Assembly: GCA_963825405.1 (NCBI GenBank)
Contig: CAWGTB010000008.1
Location: 58,610 to 122,609, forward strand
Source: JACPNO01 sp963825405
GTDB taxonomy: Bacteria > Acidobacteriota > Terriglobia > Bryobacterales > Bryobacteraceae
Length of the DNA stretch: 64,000 nt
Direction of reading: 5' to 3'
The position numbers and the translations under genes were made by a program. Positions 9,115 through 19,185 of this stretch are shown here, piece by piece. The number at the start of each line of letters is the position of its first letter. The stretch's first letter is position 1. A model generated the notes under the pieces. It was not told where the DNA came from. It saw nothing but the letters and a program-made list of their open reading frames with translations, and did no database searches.

Positions 9115-11189
9115 CTACGGCAGCAGCGCAATCTCCACCCGCCGGAACGCAAACCTTCGCGCGTTCTCGTCTATCAGATCCACCTGGCAAATATATTTGC
9201 CCGCGGGCAGCGCTGCTAACGGCGTCTGAAACGAGATCGGCAGCACGTTCGGGACGCCCTTCCGCGAATTGCGTCAGGCGCACCGGAGACGATTCGAACG
9301 CCTTGCGCTTGCCGCGATAGAACGACAGCACCGCTGCCACATTAGGCCGGCTGTCGGGATCTGCGGCCGTGGGGTCGTAGACTTCCAGGTATACGTACAG
9401 ATTCTGATCCTTGCGAAACGCGCGCGTGATGCTAGGCACCAGCTTCTGGCCGTCGCGGATGAGCGGGTTGGCGGCGAGATCCTTCTTCCTTGCGCCTGCC
9501 GAGCCCACCGCTTCCTGCATCGATTGGCGCTGCGAGCTCCACACCACCGAGCTCAACCTCAATACGTCCGCGGCCGCCGTCAAATCGGGAACCACCAGCG
9601 GCGTCTGGAACGTGCCCATCTTGCCGCTGCCGTTCTCGCGCACCAGGAATTTCAGGTCATACGTTCCGGGCGGAACGGTGAAGCCGGTATCGTATTGCAG
9701 CGAGCGCGTACCTAGCTGCCCGGCGCGGGTCTCGCTCAACTTCACACGGATTTCGTCGCGCACCGTCGAGATCAGTTTGCCTTTGGCATCTCTCATCTGG
9801 CCGATGAAATCCACATCCGTTTGTTCGTTGCCACCCTTCTTCGCGAGCGGAATCACAGAGCCGGGAATCTTAAGCGAGACCGGCACGAAGTACGTTTTAC
9901 GATTGATACGGAAATAGTCGGCCTCGGCCGCGACCGGCATATCGGTGATCGGGATCGCCCAAGCATGAGCGCTTCTTCGAGCTGCCGTTCTTTATCGGCC
10001 GCGGTGAATTTGGCAAAAACCTTGGATGCGAAATATCCGCCGCGATATTCCAGCTTTGCCGATGGCTGCGACGCCAGCTTCACCTGCACGCGGCGGAACT
10101 TGCCGTCGGAGTGGTCGTTCGAGCTGTAATATCCCAGCACGTAATAGCTGCTCACTTCGTTGCGCGCCTGCACAATGCCCAGGCCGAGATCGTTGTTGTC
10201 GAGAAACGCCTTGCCCCCGGTATCGGCGGCCAGCGAGACCAGCGTTTCCTGCTGATCGTTGAAACGATCGCGCTGGGACTGTTGCGCCTGGCCTGTGAAG
10301 ACCGCGTTGCCCTTGGCCGCGGCAGTGCTGGAATCGCCGCCCGGCGGCAAGGCAGCCAGCCCGCGCGCGTCAATCGGATAGAACGACACGTTAGCGCGCA
10401 CGGCTGCATTGATGGTCGAGCGAAGCTGCGATTGATTCTCGACGCCGCTCTTGCCGACGCCGCTTGAAAAATAAAGCAGCGCCTTCTTCTCGGGTAGCAC
10501 GGCCAGCATCTTGGCCGCCGATTCGAGCGCGCTGAGCTTGCGATCGGTATTGAAAATGTTGAACTCGGTTTCATCGGCTGAAAACGCCGCGGCGGTATCT
10601 TCACCGGTGGTGCCGTCGCCGCCTTCGACCGCCAGATCGCTCGCCACGCCAATGTGAAAGGCCTTGATGGCCGTGGTCAGGCGATCCTTGTCGTCCGTGA
10701 AAGTCCTCTTCGACGGTCAGCTTGGAAGAGAACGTCATGATCGAGACCAGATCGGACGGGCCCATGCGTTTGTCGACGAATTCGAGCGCCGCTTTCTGCG
10801 CGCGCAGTTGCTCGGGAATCCCCATGGCGGAGAAATCGAAGAACATGATCAGCAGCCGGCGGTCCTGATACTGGATGCTTCCCGCCTTGGTAGTCGCGAT
10901 CTGCTGCGCGCGGCCGGGAACCGGTGTTGGCTTGACGACGACCGGGGCGGCGGGCGTAGCCGACTCGCTCAATTGCTGGTATTCGAAAACCGAAAGCGTC
11001 TGCGGCTTGCCATCTTCGAGGACCACAAAATCTTCCTTGCGCAAGCCTTGGCAGTTCTTTACCCGATGAATCGCGCGCGCTTACATCCAAAATCACCAGG
11101 TTGGCGGACGATTTGAAAACCGCATCTTCCTGCTGCGCCGGCAGGAGAAAAACGCAAAGCAGTAGAAGGCAGATCGCCGGGCGAGTCAT
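9115..11189 (-). CDS. VWFA-related acidobacterial protein (several frameshifts in this copy)
   Basis: A secreted protein of about 690 residues once four break points (net +5 bases) are bridged near 11045, 10695, 9955 and 9258. The N-terminus has a signal peptide (MTRPAICLLLLCVFLLPAQQ). The family pattern follows: KSSANLVILDVSARDSSGKELPGL, LRKEDFVVLEDGKPQTLSVFEYQ, then the VWA fold with LLIMFFDFSAM and KALLYFSSGVGKSG, and the typical NSFYPIDARG-like and LGYYSSNDHSDGKFRRVQVKL segments. Each break is fixed by deleting one base, except 9955, which needs two. The ATG overlaps the stop of the TonB receptor gene by one base, so the two are coupled. The role is unknown; these proteins are secreted and often paired with receptor-like genes. 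Confidence 0.75.
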
Positions 11190-14100
11190 CAGAATCGGAA
11201 CCTCACCGTGCCTGTGATGGTGCGCATCCCGCTGGCCGCCGAGGCGAGTCCGTAGTTGGAGGCGTTCACCACGGTGTACACATTAGTAATGCTGACATGA
11301 TTGGTGATGTTCGTGGTGTCCACGCGGAATTCGACGCGGCGGCGATCGTCACCCATGCGGAACGAGCGCGACAGCGACAGGTTCAAAGAAAATAATCCCG
11401 GCCCCGGAATCGTGTTGCGCCCGGCATTGCCGAACTCGCCGGCGACCGGCAGGGTGAACGCAGCTAGGTTGAAGAATCCGCCGCTGCTATCGATGGGAGC
11501 GCCCGTAGCGTCGGCGCGTCCGCTGCCCACGGCGCCGGTTCCGGCGGTGTCGGACTGATTGCCGAGGACTCGCGCAGTCAGCGGAGTGCCTGTCGCCGCA
11601 GTGACGCTGCCGGTGAACGTCCAGTCCTTAAGCAGCTTTTCCGGAACTCCGCCGCCGCGCAGCAGGCCATTCTCGCCGACCGGCGATGTGTAGATGTAAT
11701 TCACTGCGAGCTTGTGGCGTTGATCGAAACTCGAGAGGCCGCGCTCGGCGCTCAAGTCATTTTCATTTTGCGCGACGACCGTCGCGCCGCCGCCCAGCGT
11801 CGATGCGTTGTCAATCGATTTGGAATACGTGTACAGAACATTCGCCGAGATCCCGCGCGAGAAGCGCCGCGTAAAGCGCACTTGCCCGGAATGATAGATA
11901 GAATTTCCATCCGACGTATCGAAGATGAAGCCGGTGGCGTTGCCAATCTGCAGTCGCTCCTCCGAACTTAATGGCGATCCGGGTGCCGCGCGATTGGGGT
12001 AATCCTGAATGTCGAGGCGCGTGCCTTTGGTGCCGAGGTAGCCGACTTCGAGAACCAGCGAGTGCGGCAGGGATTGTTGAATGAAAATATTCCACGTCTG
12101 CGCATAGCCCACGCGATAATTCTTGTCGACGGCGTAAGTGTTGGTGATGGTATTCGAAGGCGCGCTGGCGAAGCCGTTGGCGATCGTCAATGGGTCGGCA
12201 ACGCTGGTAACCAAGGTCGCGCTGCTAGCTGCGAAGGGCGGCTGCGAAGCCAATTGTGACGGGAACTGGGTGTAAATGGATCCGTTATAAAAGATGCTGT
12301 AGCCCATGCGAACCAGGAACTGCTTGGCGGCCCATGGCTTCCAAGCCAGGCCCAGGCGCGGCGAGAAATTGTTGCGGTCCGGATTCACTAAGCCGGCAGG
12401 AAACGCCCCGCTGTAAGGGCCGCTCTTATCGGGAGTCACCACCGCGACTGCCGAGAAATCCGGCGCGATATCCAGATTCGCCAGACGCCCGTACTTTTCC
12501 GTGAACGGATTGAAATACTCGTAGCGCACGCCCAGGTTCAGCGTAAGATTGGGCCGAACGCGCCAATCGTCCTGCACGAACTCGTTGGTGGCCCAACTGC
12601 GAAAGTAATTGCTGGAGGTTCCAAAGCGGATGGAGCTGGACTGCGGAAAGCCTAGCAGGAAATCGGCAAAGTCGTAGCCGGTGTTCGGCAGAGGTTGACC
12701 GTTGGCGCCAAACGCGCTGGTCAACAGGCCGCTGAACGAATACGTGCCGCGCCCATTCTGATCGGTCTTCAGGTTAAGCTGCACGCGGCGGAATTCTCCG
12801 CCAAAACTTATTGTGTGGACGCCATGCACCTTGGTGACACTGTCGGTAACGCCGCTGGTTTGATTGCGCGTGAGCGTGGGGCTGGCGTCGGTGAGTCCGC
12901 CGTAGTTGGTGAACGATAGATTAGGTGGCCCGAAGTTGATCGGGTCGGGCGAAGTTCCGTTGATCCCGATTTGCTCTGCCACGTTGGCGCCGTTAGCGAA
13001 TGCAGGGACGGTCTCGCTCCGGTTCCGGCTGAAGTTCCAGCGCAGAACGTTGAACAGCGTTGGGCCGAAATTGTGCGTCCAGCCGACCGTCGAGCTCATG
13101 CCCAGGCCGGTGACTTCGTCGGTGAATCCGTAGAGCTGGGCGCTGTGTCCGTTGCGCTGTTGCAGGTTGAAGTTAAAATCCAGTTGATCCTTCTTCGTGA
13201 TCGGGCGGTTCACGCGCAGGTTGAGGTTCTCGGTATTCTGCGGAACCGAACGGACATTTTGATAATTCTGCACGCTGCCCGGCTGGTTGGCCGTGGGAAT
13301 GTAGGCGAGCAGACCCAGTGCCACCGGGTCGATGCGAGCCTGCGGAATGATGCCGTCGGGAAAAGGCGCGTGGGTTGTGGGATCGTAGATCGCCGCCGGT
13401 CCGCCATTGACGGATTGCGAAAAATTGCCGCCGCGCTCAAGCGTAGTGGGCAGCGTTGCGAATGCCGAATAAGGCGTCCGGCTGAGCAACCCCGTATAGT
13501 TCAGGAAAAAGAACGTCTTTGGGCTGTTGATCAGGTGCGGGATCTTCAACGCACCGCCGGCGCTGAGGCCAAATCGTTCTGAACCGTACGCGGGGTTAGC
13601 AAGTTCCTGTCCTGTCAGAGAAAACGGCCGGGCGTTGAGCGCGGAGTTTCCGACTGTGAAGAAAACAGCGCCTCGAATGGTGTCGCGATTAGCTCGTCCG
13701 GCGCGGTTTCCAAACGCGCCTCCCGGAGGACCGCCACCAGCGCCTCTGGCGCGCCCGCCTGGTCCGCCACCGAATCCCGGGCGTCCGCCGCCACCACCGC
13801 CAGCCGGAAATCTTCCGCCGCCTGGACCGCCTCCCCCAGGACCGCCTCCACCGCCAAAGCCGGGAACCTGTCCGCCGGCACCTGGGGCGCCGCCAGCACC
13901 CGGTCCAAAGCCGCCCTGGTCACCGAAGCCACCGCCGCCGCGGAAATTTGGCCCCAACCCTTCATCCGGACGCGCGGCGCCCAGCGCCTGGCTTAGGCTG
14001 CCGTTCACCAAGAAAGCTTCATTGGCGTTGCCGGATTCGGTCGCGGCTGGCGCCGCCTCCGCCATAAGGGCGTCGGCGTTAGGATTCAGCGTGAGATTCT

Positions 14101-14446
14101 CAAAGCCTTGCCCGCGTGCCTGTTGCCCGCGGTTCGGCAATGCGCGCACCGGCGTGCGCGGACGCAACTCCAGCGTCCAATCAATCGGAGCAGGGGTGCC
14201 ACTGATTTGAACCTGGCGCGTGGCCGTGACAAAACCAAAGATCTCGACCGCCATTTCCCACGTGCCGGGATACACGGTTTCAAAGCTGTACTGCCCGGAC
14301 TCGTCGGTGACCGTGGAGAGTTTTTCCTTGCCCTGAACCGCCGTTACGACCGCTCCAGGGATAGGCTGTCCGGCTGCTCGCACGGAACCGCCCGCGGACA
14401 GACCGGTTGGCGCGGGAACATTCTGCGAAAACCCAGATGCGGCCAA
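11189..14446 (-). CDS. TonB-dependent receptor, Oar-like, with glycine-rich insert
   Basis: About 1085 residues. A carboxypeptidase-regulatory-like domain (about 10-90; PIPGAVVTAVQGKEKLSTVTDESGQYSFE) precedes a large beta-barrel with typical acidobacterial TonB features (VRYEYFNPFTEKYGRLANLD, PRLGLAWKPWAAKQFLVRMGYSIFY, LEVGYLGTKGTRLD). Between about 165 and 250 lies an insert of nearly pure Gly with Pro, Arg and Phe. The signal peptide-like residues just upstream (LQFGILALFLAASGFSQ) are in frame, but no ATG, GTG or TTG precedes them, so the start shown (TTG) is probably too short or a base is wrong there. It likely imports an oligosaccharide or large nutrient; this is by family only. Confidence 0.82.
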   Translation of the reverse strand: MAASGFSQNVPAPTGLSAGGSVRAAGQPIPGAVVTAVQGKEKLSTVTDESGQYSFETVYPGTWEMAVEIFGFVTATRQVQISGTPAPIDWTLELRPRTPVRALPNRGQQARGQGFENLTLNPNADALMAEAAPAATESGNANEAFLVNGSLSQALGAARPDEGLGPNFRGGGGFGDQGGFGPGAGGAPGAGGQVPGFGGGGGPGGGGPGGGRFPAGGGGGGRPGFGGGPGGRARGAGGGPPGGAFGNRAGRANRDTIRGAVFFTVGNSALNARPFSLTGQELANPAYGSERFGLSAGGALKIPHLINSPKTFFFLNYTGLLSRTPYSAFATLPTTLERGGNFSQSVNGGPAAIYDPTTHAPFPDGIIPQARIDPVALGLLAYIPTANQPGSVQNYQNVRSVPQNTENLNLRVNRPITKKDQLDFNFNLQQRNGHSAQLYGFTDEVTGLGMSSTVGWTHNFGPTLFNVLRWNFSRNRSETVPAFANGANVAEQIGINGTSPDPINFGPPNLSFTNYGGLTDASPTLTRNQTSGVTDSVTKVHGVHTISFGGEFRRVQLNLKTDQNGRGTYSFSGLLTSAFGANGQPLPNTGYDFADFLLGFPQSSSIRFGTSSNYFRSWATNEFVQDDWRVRPNLTLNLGVRYEYFNPFTEKYGRLANLDIAPDFSAVAVVTPDKSGPYSGAFPAGLVNPDRNNFSPRLGLAWKPWAAKQFLVRMGYSIFYNGSIYTQFPSQLASQPPFAASSATLVTSVADPLTIANGFASAPSNTITNTYAVDKNYRVGYAQTWNIFIQQSLPHSLVLEVGYLGTKGTRLDIQDYPNRAAPGSPLSSEERLQIGNATGFIFDTSDGNSIYHSGQVRFTRRFSRGISANVLYTYSKSIDNASTLGGGATVVAQNENDLSAERGLSSFDQRHKLAVNYIYTSPVGENGLLRGGGVPEKLLKDWTFTGSVTAATGTPLTARVLGNQSDTAGTGAVGSGRADATGAPIDSSGGFFNLAAFTLPVAGEFGNAGRNTIPGPGLFSLNLSLSRSFRMGDDRRRVEFRVDTTNITNHVSITNVYTVVNASNYGLASAASGMRTITGTVRFRF

Positions 14447-14496
14447 AAAGAGCGCCAGAATTCCGAATTGCAGCTTCTTGGCCAGAAACCGATCCT

Positions 14497-14874
14497 CTAC
14501 GATCCCGCTCGCTTGGCAACAAATTCCTGCTTGCGTCCGCCGCCACCGTCGCGCTCGCGGGAGAACTTGATCTGATCGCCCTCGATCTTACCCTTGTAGA
14601 CCATCTTCATCTCATTGCCCTGCATCTTCATTACCACGTTGAAGGAGATATTGTCCCCGTCCACCTTGCCGTTGACAATCTCCTGTTCGCCGCGCATGCC
14701 ACCCACGGTGCCGGTGAGCATGTTGCCATCTGCCTTGAGGTTGAAAGTACTGGTCATGGTCTGCCCGTCGCGCCCTGGGGTTTCAGCCGTCCACTTGCCT
14801 GTGACATCGGCCGCCGCCGCCGCGAATGCGAAGACGCCCATAAGACAAAGTACCGCACAAAGTTTATATCTCAT
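14497..14874 (-). CDS. Small secreted protein, lipocalin-like pattern
   Basis: 125 residues with a signal peptide ending near AFAAAAADVTG. The mature part alternates short beta-like stretches (GKWTAETPGRDGQTMTSTFN, NMLTGTVGG, NISFNVVMKMQGNEMKMVYKG) and ends in a basic tail. Similar small proteins are frequent in acidobacterial genomes; no function is assigned. It is transcribed toward the TonB receptor gene 50 nt away and may share its transcript. Confidence 0.7.
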   Translation of the reverse strand: MRYKLCAVLCLMGVFAFAAAAADVTGKWTAETPGRDGQTMTSTFNLKADGNMLTGTVGGMRGEQEIVNGKVDGDNISFNVVMKMQGNEMKMVYKGKIEGDQIKFSRERDGGGGRKQEFVAKRAGS

Positions 14875-14953
14875 GCCCGAGGAGATGAGATATTAGCCCG
14901 TTTCGTTACGCGTTTGTCCCTATTTTACAAACATTTACGGGTTAGAACTGATA

Positions 14954-17239
14954 TTACGGCATCAGGCTAATGCCGACGTGACTGAGGATCACGACACCTG
15001 TCAAATCCCGATCGAAGCGCAGGCGAATGCGCTTTGGCTGCCCGGCACTGCCGAAAGCGGTGAGGGGGATCGCGATCGTCTGGAAGATCGGCTCCGCGGG
15101 TTTTTTGTAGAACCAGTCATCGAGTTGGGCAAGCTTAGTGAAGCGCACATGGAGCGGCGGCAACACACCCCCAAACCGGCTGATGGGTTGCCGCGCAACC
15201 TGGCCATCGCGCGCTTCTACTTCTACCGTGAAATCGACGCGCGCGGGTTCCTTCTTTTTGTCTTCCGGCTTTTTCTCTTCATTCTTTTTCATGCCAGGCA
15301 AGGGAGCCTCCTCATCGGTAGAGGCAATGGAGAGGTTCAACGCCGTATGCGCGGGATCGAGCGTGAGGCCGCGCTCCGGAAGCGTGATCGACCACGTGGG
15401 TACAGGGGCATCGGCTTTCGCGCCAGTCCGGTTCCACCCGATGAAGACGCCGTTGTAGTCCCGCTTGCCATCGCGAAAGGGAATGCGGCCCTCGCGCCAC
15501 ACCGAGAGGTTCTCGCCTTCAATGCGGCCGCCCGCCAGCGTCGTCGTGTTGACGTCGGCGTCTTCATTGAAATTGGCTACCACCTGGTAGCCGGCGTCCT
15601 CGTAGCGGTTGATGTAATACGTGTCCGGCAGCCAGGAGCGCGCGGCGCGATAGTCGCGGAACAGCGGCAGGTATTCGCGGCGATTATGCAGGCTGGCTTC
15701 GAGGAATCCGGCAATATACGTTTTGGCGATGCGGCGCTGGTCTTCGCCACTCATCAGCGGTTTCAGATTGAGCATCCAACTGTAGGGCGCGGGGGCATCC
15801 GTGCGGCCCCAGACCGTGTTGAACTGTCCATGATTGGCGCGATAGATGTAGAGCTCGGCCTTGAACCACGGACCATTGCCGCTAAATTTCACGCGCTCCC
15901 ATTGCTGGCTCCCCATAAACGTCGAAAGATCGGCGTCGTTGGCGCCCTGCAGGACGAGATAACTCACGTTTTCGATGACTCGCCACTGGCCCGCTGGTTT
16001 ATATTGCCCCTCCGGCGGGGCGATGGCCATCACGGCTTTGATCGGATAGTGATAATCGAAGCGGATGTTGGCGTTGTCGGGATAGTGGGCAAGGTTGTTG
16101 AAGAACGCCGCCGTGGCCGCAGCTTCACCGCCTCGCGAATGGCCCATCAACGCGATGCTGTCGAAATCGACTTTCCCATAGAACGGATTTCCCGGTGCCT
16201 GATTCCATTCCCGCCAAAGTTTCAAATGCTCCAGCAGCATCCACCCCCGCACGGCTTGCTGATTTGGCGGATCCTGAAACAGTCCGCTGTTGAGGAAATT
16301 CTCATCGATCGACGCCAGAATGAATCCACGGCTGGCGAGAAGTTCACCCAGGTATTGATAGCCGGGGTCGGAAAACTCCGTCATCTGGTGATTGCCGTGG
16401 ACGATCAAAACCAGCGGAAACGGTCCGGGACCATCGGGATACCAAACGCGCGCGTTCAAGGGAAGCTGGTCGACATCGAAGCCCCAATAGTAGCGGCGCA
16501 GCTTTTTTCTCCAGCCTTTGAACTCGGGCATCATCGGCGAGGCATCAACGGTACGTGTTTTGATAGCCACATTGGCGCCATATTCAGGGCGGCGTAGATC
16601 GTTGCCGGCGCCGTAGAACAAAGCCTTGGAGCGATAGGTTCCCGGCTCAGCGGGATTCGGCGCCTGTAACGGCTCGGGCGGTGGCGTGATTGGCTGCCCG
16701 AGCTTCACGATGTCATCAAGCGTGCCGTCGCTGGCAAACAGGTATATCAGCGTGACGTTCACCGCGACCGCGAAAATACAAAGCCCAATCACGATAATCT
16801 TCTTGGCGAGTGCGGATTGCCTGAAGGTGCCCGCGAGAAATGTAGCAATCGCCGCGCCCAGAAGGCATTCGGCGAGTCCCGCGACGGCCCCCAGAATCAA
16901 GCCCGCTGGAGGGGGTAGCATGAGCCCCACCAGCAGGCTCGCAGCCAAAATTACGCCGGAGATAAAGCGCGGCAGCTTGCGGAAGACCGTTAACAACCCG
17001 GCCATTGCAACGCCAACTAACGGGACGCCGAGCCCGGCCACAGCGAAGCAGAATAGGAAATCGAACCACAGCCCGAATCCAAGCTTGATGTTGAGCGACG
17101 CAATGAGCGCGGCGATGCCAGCCAGCGCCACCGCTCCCCACGCAGCTCCCTTGCGAGCCTCCGGACCGGGGCGGATTGTTTGCCAAGTTCGCGACCACCA
17201 GTCGCGCAGGCGCCGCCAGTTTATCGTGAGCCAGGTCAC
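14954..17239 (-). CDS. Polytopic membrane protein fused to an alpha/beta hydrolase
   Basis: 761 residues. The first ~185 hold about five membrane segments (GAVALAGIAALIASLNIKLG, FLFCFAVAGLGVPLVGVAMA, ISGVILAASLLVGLMLPPPA, LILGAVAGLAECLLGAAIAT, IIVIGLCIFAVAVNVTLIYL). The hydrolase core follows: HGNHQM oxyanion loop, nucleophile elbow GHSRGG, an acidic residue in QGANDADLSTF and a histidine in YRANHGQFN. The C-terminal ~200 residues are beta-rich with a Lys/Glu-rich linker near 645-665. It resembles PET-hydrolase/dienelactone-type esterases on the outside of the cell. The fusion is unusual but intact. Confidence 0.7.
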   Translation of the reverse strand: MTWLTINWRRLRDWWSRTWQTIRPGPEARKGAAWGAVALAGIAALIASLNIKLGFGLWFDFLFCFAVAGLGVPLVGVAMAGLLTVFRKLPRFISGVILAASLLVGLMLPPPAGLILGAVAGLAECLLGAAIATFLAGTFRQSALAKKIIVIGLCIFAVAVNVTLIYLFASDGTLDDIVKLGQPITPPPEPLQAPNPAEPGTYRSKALFYGAGNDLRRPEYGANVAIKTRTVDASPMMPEFKGWRKKLRRYYWGFDVDQLPLNARVWYPDGPGPFPLVLIVHGNHQMTEFSDPGYQYLGELLASRGFILASIDENFLNSGLFQDPPNQQAVRGWMLLEHLKLWREWNQAPGNPFYGKVDFDSIALMGHSRGGEAAATAAFFNNLAHYPDNANIRFDYHYPIKAVMAIAPPEGQYKPAGQWRVIENVSYLVLQGANDADLSTFMGSQQWERVKFSGNGPWFKAELYIYRANHGQFNTVWGRTDAPAPYSWMLNLKPLMSGEDQRRIAKTYIAGFLEASLHNRREYLPLFRDYRAARSWLPDTYYINRYEDAGYQVVANFNEDADVNTTTLAGGRIEGENLSVWREGRIPFRDGKRDYNGVFIGWNRTGAKADAPVPTWSITLPERGLTLDPAHTALNLSIASTDEEAPLPGMKKNEEKKPEDKKKEPARVDFTVEVEARDGQVARQPISRFGGVLPPLHVRFTKLAQLDDWFYKKPAEPIFQTIAIPLTAFGSAGQPKRIRLRFDRDLTGVVILSHVGISLMP

Positions 17240-17305
17240 AGGGAACCAGTCTATGATACGTTTCTCGCATTCGGGTCAACGCCGCGGTAGCATCGAAGGA
17301 TATTT

Positions 17306-18136
17306 ATGACCCGACGATCCGTTTTCCATGCCGCCGCAGCGGGCGCGCTGGCCGCATCTCCCGCAGCTCCGGCGCTGAAGGCCCGCTTGAAGCAATCTGT
17401 TTCACGCTGGTGTTACGGCAAGATGAGCCTCGATGAGCTATGCCAGGCGGCGCAGCGCATCGGCCTCAAAGGCATCGATCTGGTGCCTTCAACGGACTGG
17501 CCCACCGTGCAAAAATACGGCCTCGTGCCTTCCATGACACCCGGCGCCGGCACCATTCCCGATGGACTGAACCGCACCGAGAATCACGCCGCGCTCGAAC
17601 GCGAGTTCCGCGAGAACATCGCACGGGCGAAGGCAGCGGGCGTGCCTAACGTGATTACGTTTTCCGGCAATCGCCGCGGGCAGGCCGACGCCGTGGGTCT
17701 GGAAAACTGCGTGACCGGCCTCAATCGCGTGAAGAGCCTCGCCGAGGACGCCGGCATCACCATCTGTCTCGAGCTGCTTAACAGCAAGGTAGATCACAAA
17801 GACTATCAGTGCGACCACACGGCCTGGGGCGTAGAGGTGATCCGGCGCGTCGGCTCACCGCGCGTGAAGCTGCTGTACGACATCTATCACATGCAGATTA
17901 TGGAAGGCGATGTGATCCGGACTATTCGCGACAACATCGCTCACATCGGGCACTTCCACACAGGCGGCGTTCCAGGACGGCATGAAATCGATGGCACGCA
18001 GGAACTGAACTATCACGCGGTGGCGGAAGCGATCGTAGCGGCGGGCTATACGGGGTACCTGGCGCACGAATTCGTGCCGGCTGCCAAGGATGGCATTGCT
18101 TCGCTGGAAGCCGCGGCGAAATTGTGCGACGTGTAG
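17306..18136 (+). CDS. Hydroxypyruvate isomerase-like TIM barrel, exported
   Basis: 276 residues. The start MTRRSVFHAAAAGALAASPA looks like a twin-arginine or Sec signal. The rest is a TIM barrel of the PF01261 family with Hyi-like segments: LKGIDLVPSTDWPTV, NVITFSGNRRG, ICLELLNSKVDHKDYQCD, VKLLYDIYHMQIMEGDV and HIGHFHTGGVPGRHEID, which supply the metal-binding Glu, Asp, His and Glu. Hyi interconverts hydroxypyruvate and tartronate semialdehyde; exported versions in Acidobacteria probably have other sugar substrates. Confidence 0.82.
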   Translation: MTRRSVFHAAAAGALAASPAAPALKARLKQSVSRWCYGKMSLDELCQAAQRIGLKGIDLVPSTDWPTVQKYGLVPSMTPGAGTIPDGLNRTENHAALEREFRENIARAKAAGVPNVITFSGNRRGQADAVGLENCVTGLNRVKSLAEDAGITICLELLNSKVDHKDYQCDHTAWGVEVIRRVGSPRVKLLYDIYHMQIMEGDVIRTIRDNIAHIGHFHTGGVPGRHEIDGTQELNYHAVAEAIVAAGYTGYLAHEFVPAAKDGIASLEAAAKLCDV

Positions 18137-18204
18137 GACATGGCAGAAATGAAAACTGATATGGGCTCATCTCAGGAGAAGCTGCCAGGTCGCTCCAGGC
18201 GGCG

Positions 18205-19116
18205 TTACTTAGCGAACTTTTGTACCCTCCAGTTAGTAATCTCTGCCACATAGATACTTCCTTCGGAATCCACCGCGAGATTGTGCGGGAAATCCAGATT
18301 CCCGGGAGCGCGTCCATAAGATCCGAGCACGCCCAGAATCTGGCCATCGAGGTTCAGCTTGATGATGCGGTTGTTCAAGCCATCGCACATATAGATCGCG
18401 TCCTCTTTGGCGACATAGTACAAGCCCCACGGCTGGCCTAGGCCGGTCCACTTACCAATGAACTTGCCGTCGGGCGTGAAGATCTGGACGCGGGCATTCT
18501 CGCGGTCGGCAACGTAGACGCGCCCCTTCGAATCCAGCGTGACATCGTGGACGGTGTCGAACTCACCGTCGCCCGTCCCCTTGCGGCCCCACTGCAACAG
18601 ATACTCGCCTGCGCGGTTGAACTTGACTACACGCGAGTTCACATAGCCATCGCCCAGGTAGAAATCGCCGCTGGGCGTGAAAGCCAGGCCTGTTGGCCGG
18701 TTGAAGGCGTCCTTAGTGTCATTGGTCCCCGCAGTTTGCAGGCCACCGATCACCATCAGCACTCGGCCCTCCGGAGTGTGTTTCACGAAGTTGTGGCCGG
18801 CAACATCGACGCACCATATATTGCCATCCGGATCGACGCGTATGCCGTGAGAACTTTTGAACATGCCATCGCCCCAGCTCTGCAGAAAGTTGCCGTTCTT
18901 ATTGAACTCGATGACCGGGTGCGGGCCGCGATTGAACACCCAGACGTTGTCATTACGGTCGACGGCGACTCCGGAGGTTTGTCCGAGGGCCCATCCTTTT
19001 GGCAACTGCCCCCAGCCAGGAACCACTTTCAGCGGCAGCGCTGGGCCGGATTTCAACTCGCCCGAAAGCGGCGAAATGCATGCGACGACTGTGGCTGCGA
19101 CGACCAGGAGTTTCAT
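18205..19116 (-). CDS. Secreted NHL-repeat propeller protein
   Basis: 303 residues with a signal peptide (MKLLVVAATVVACISPLSGE). At least five NHL-type blades are visible: GVAVDRNDNVWVFNRGPHPVIEFNKNGNFLQSWG, GIRVDPDGNIWCVDVAGHNFVKH, LAFTPSGDFYLGDGYVNSRVVKFN, DVTLDSKGRVYVADRENARVQIF and NLAVDSEGSIYVAEITNWRVQKF. It resembles the peptidyl-alpha-hydroxyglycine lyase-like propeller family; enzymatic activity is not certain. It lies opposite its neighbours. Confidence 0.85.
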   Translation of the reverse strand: MKLLVVAATVVACISPLSGELKSGPALPLKVVPGWGQLPKGWALGQTSGVAVDRNDNVWVFNRGPHPVIEFNKNGNFLQSWGDGMFKSSHGIRVDPDGNIWCVDVAGHNFVKHTPEGRVLMVIGGLQTAGTNDTKDAFNRPTGLAFTPSGDFYLGDGYVNSRVVKFNRAGEYLLQWGRKGTGDGEFDTVHDVTLDSKGRVYVADRENARVQIFTPDGKFIGKWTGLGQPWGLYYVAKEDAIYMCDGLNNRIIKLNLDGQILGVLGSYGRAPGNLDFPHNLAVDSEGSIYVAEITNWRVQKFAK

Positions 19117-19185
19117 GTCCCGGAGAGTATTACAGGGCCGTGGCGAAAGTCAAAACTGCGCAGGCAGCGCAGTATAGTGGTTTTC

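Noticed and set aside
18547..19185. Long N-terminal extension of the FAD oxidoreductase frame
   Set aside because: It is antisense to the NHL propeller gene, has no domain character, and the FAD motif expected at the N-terminus begins only at 19,200.
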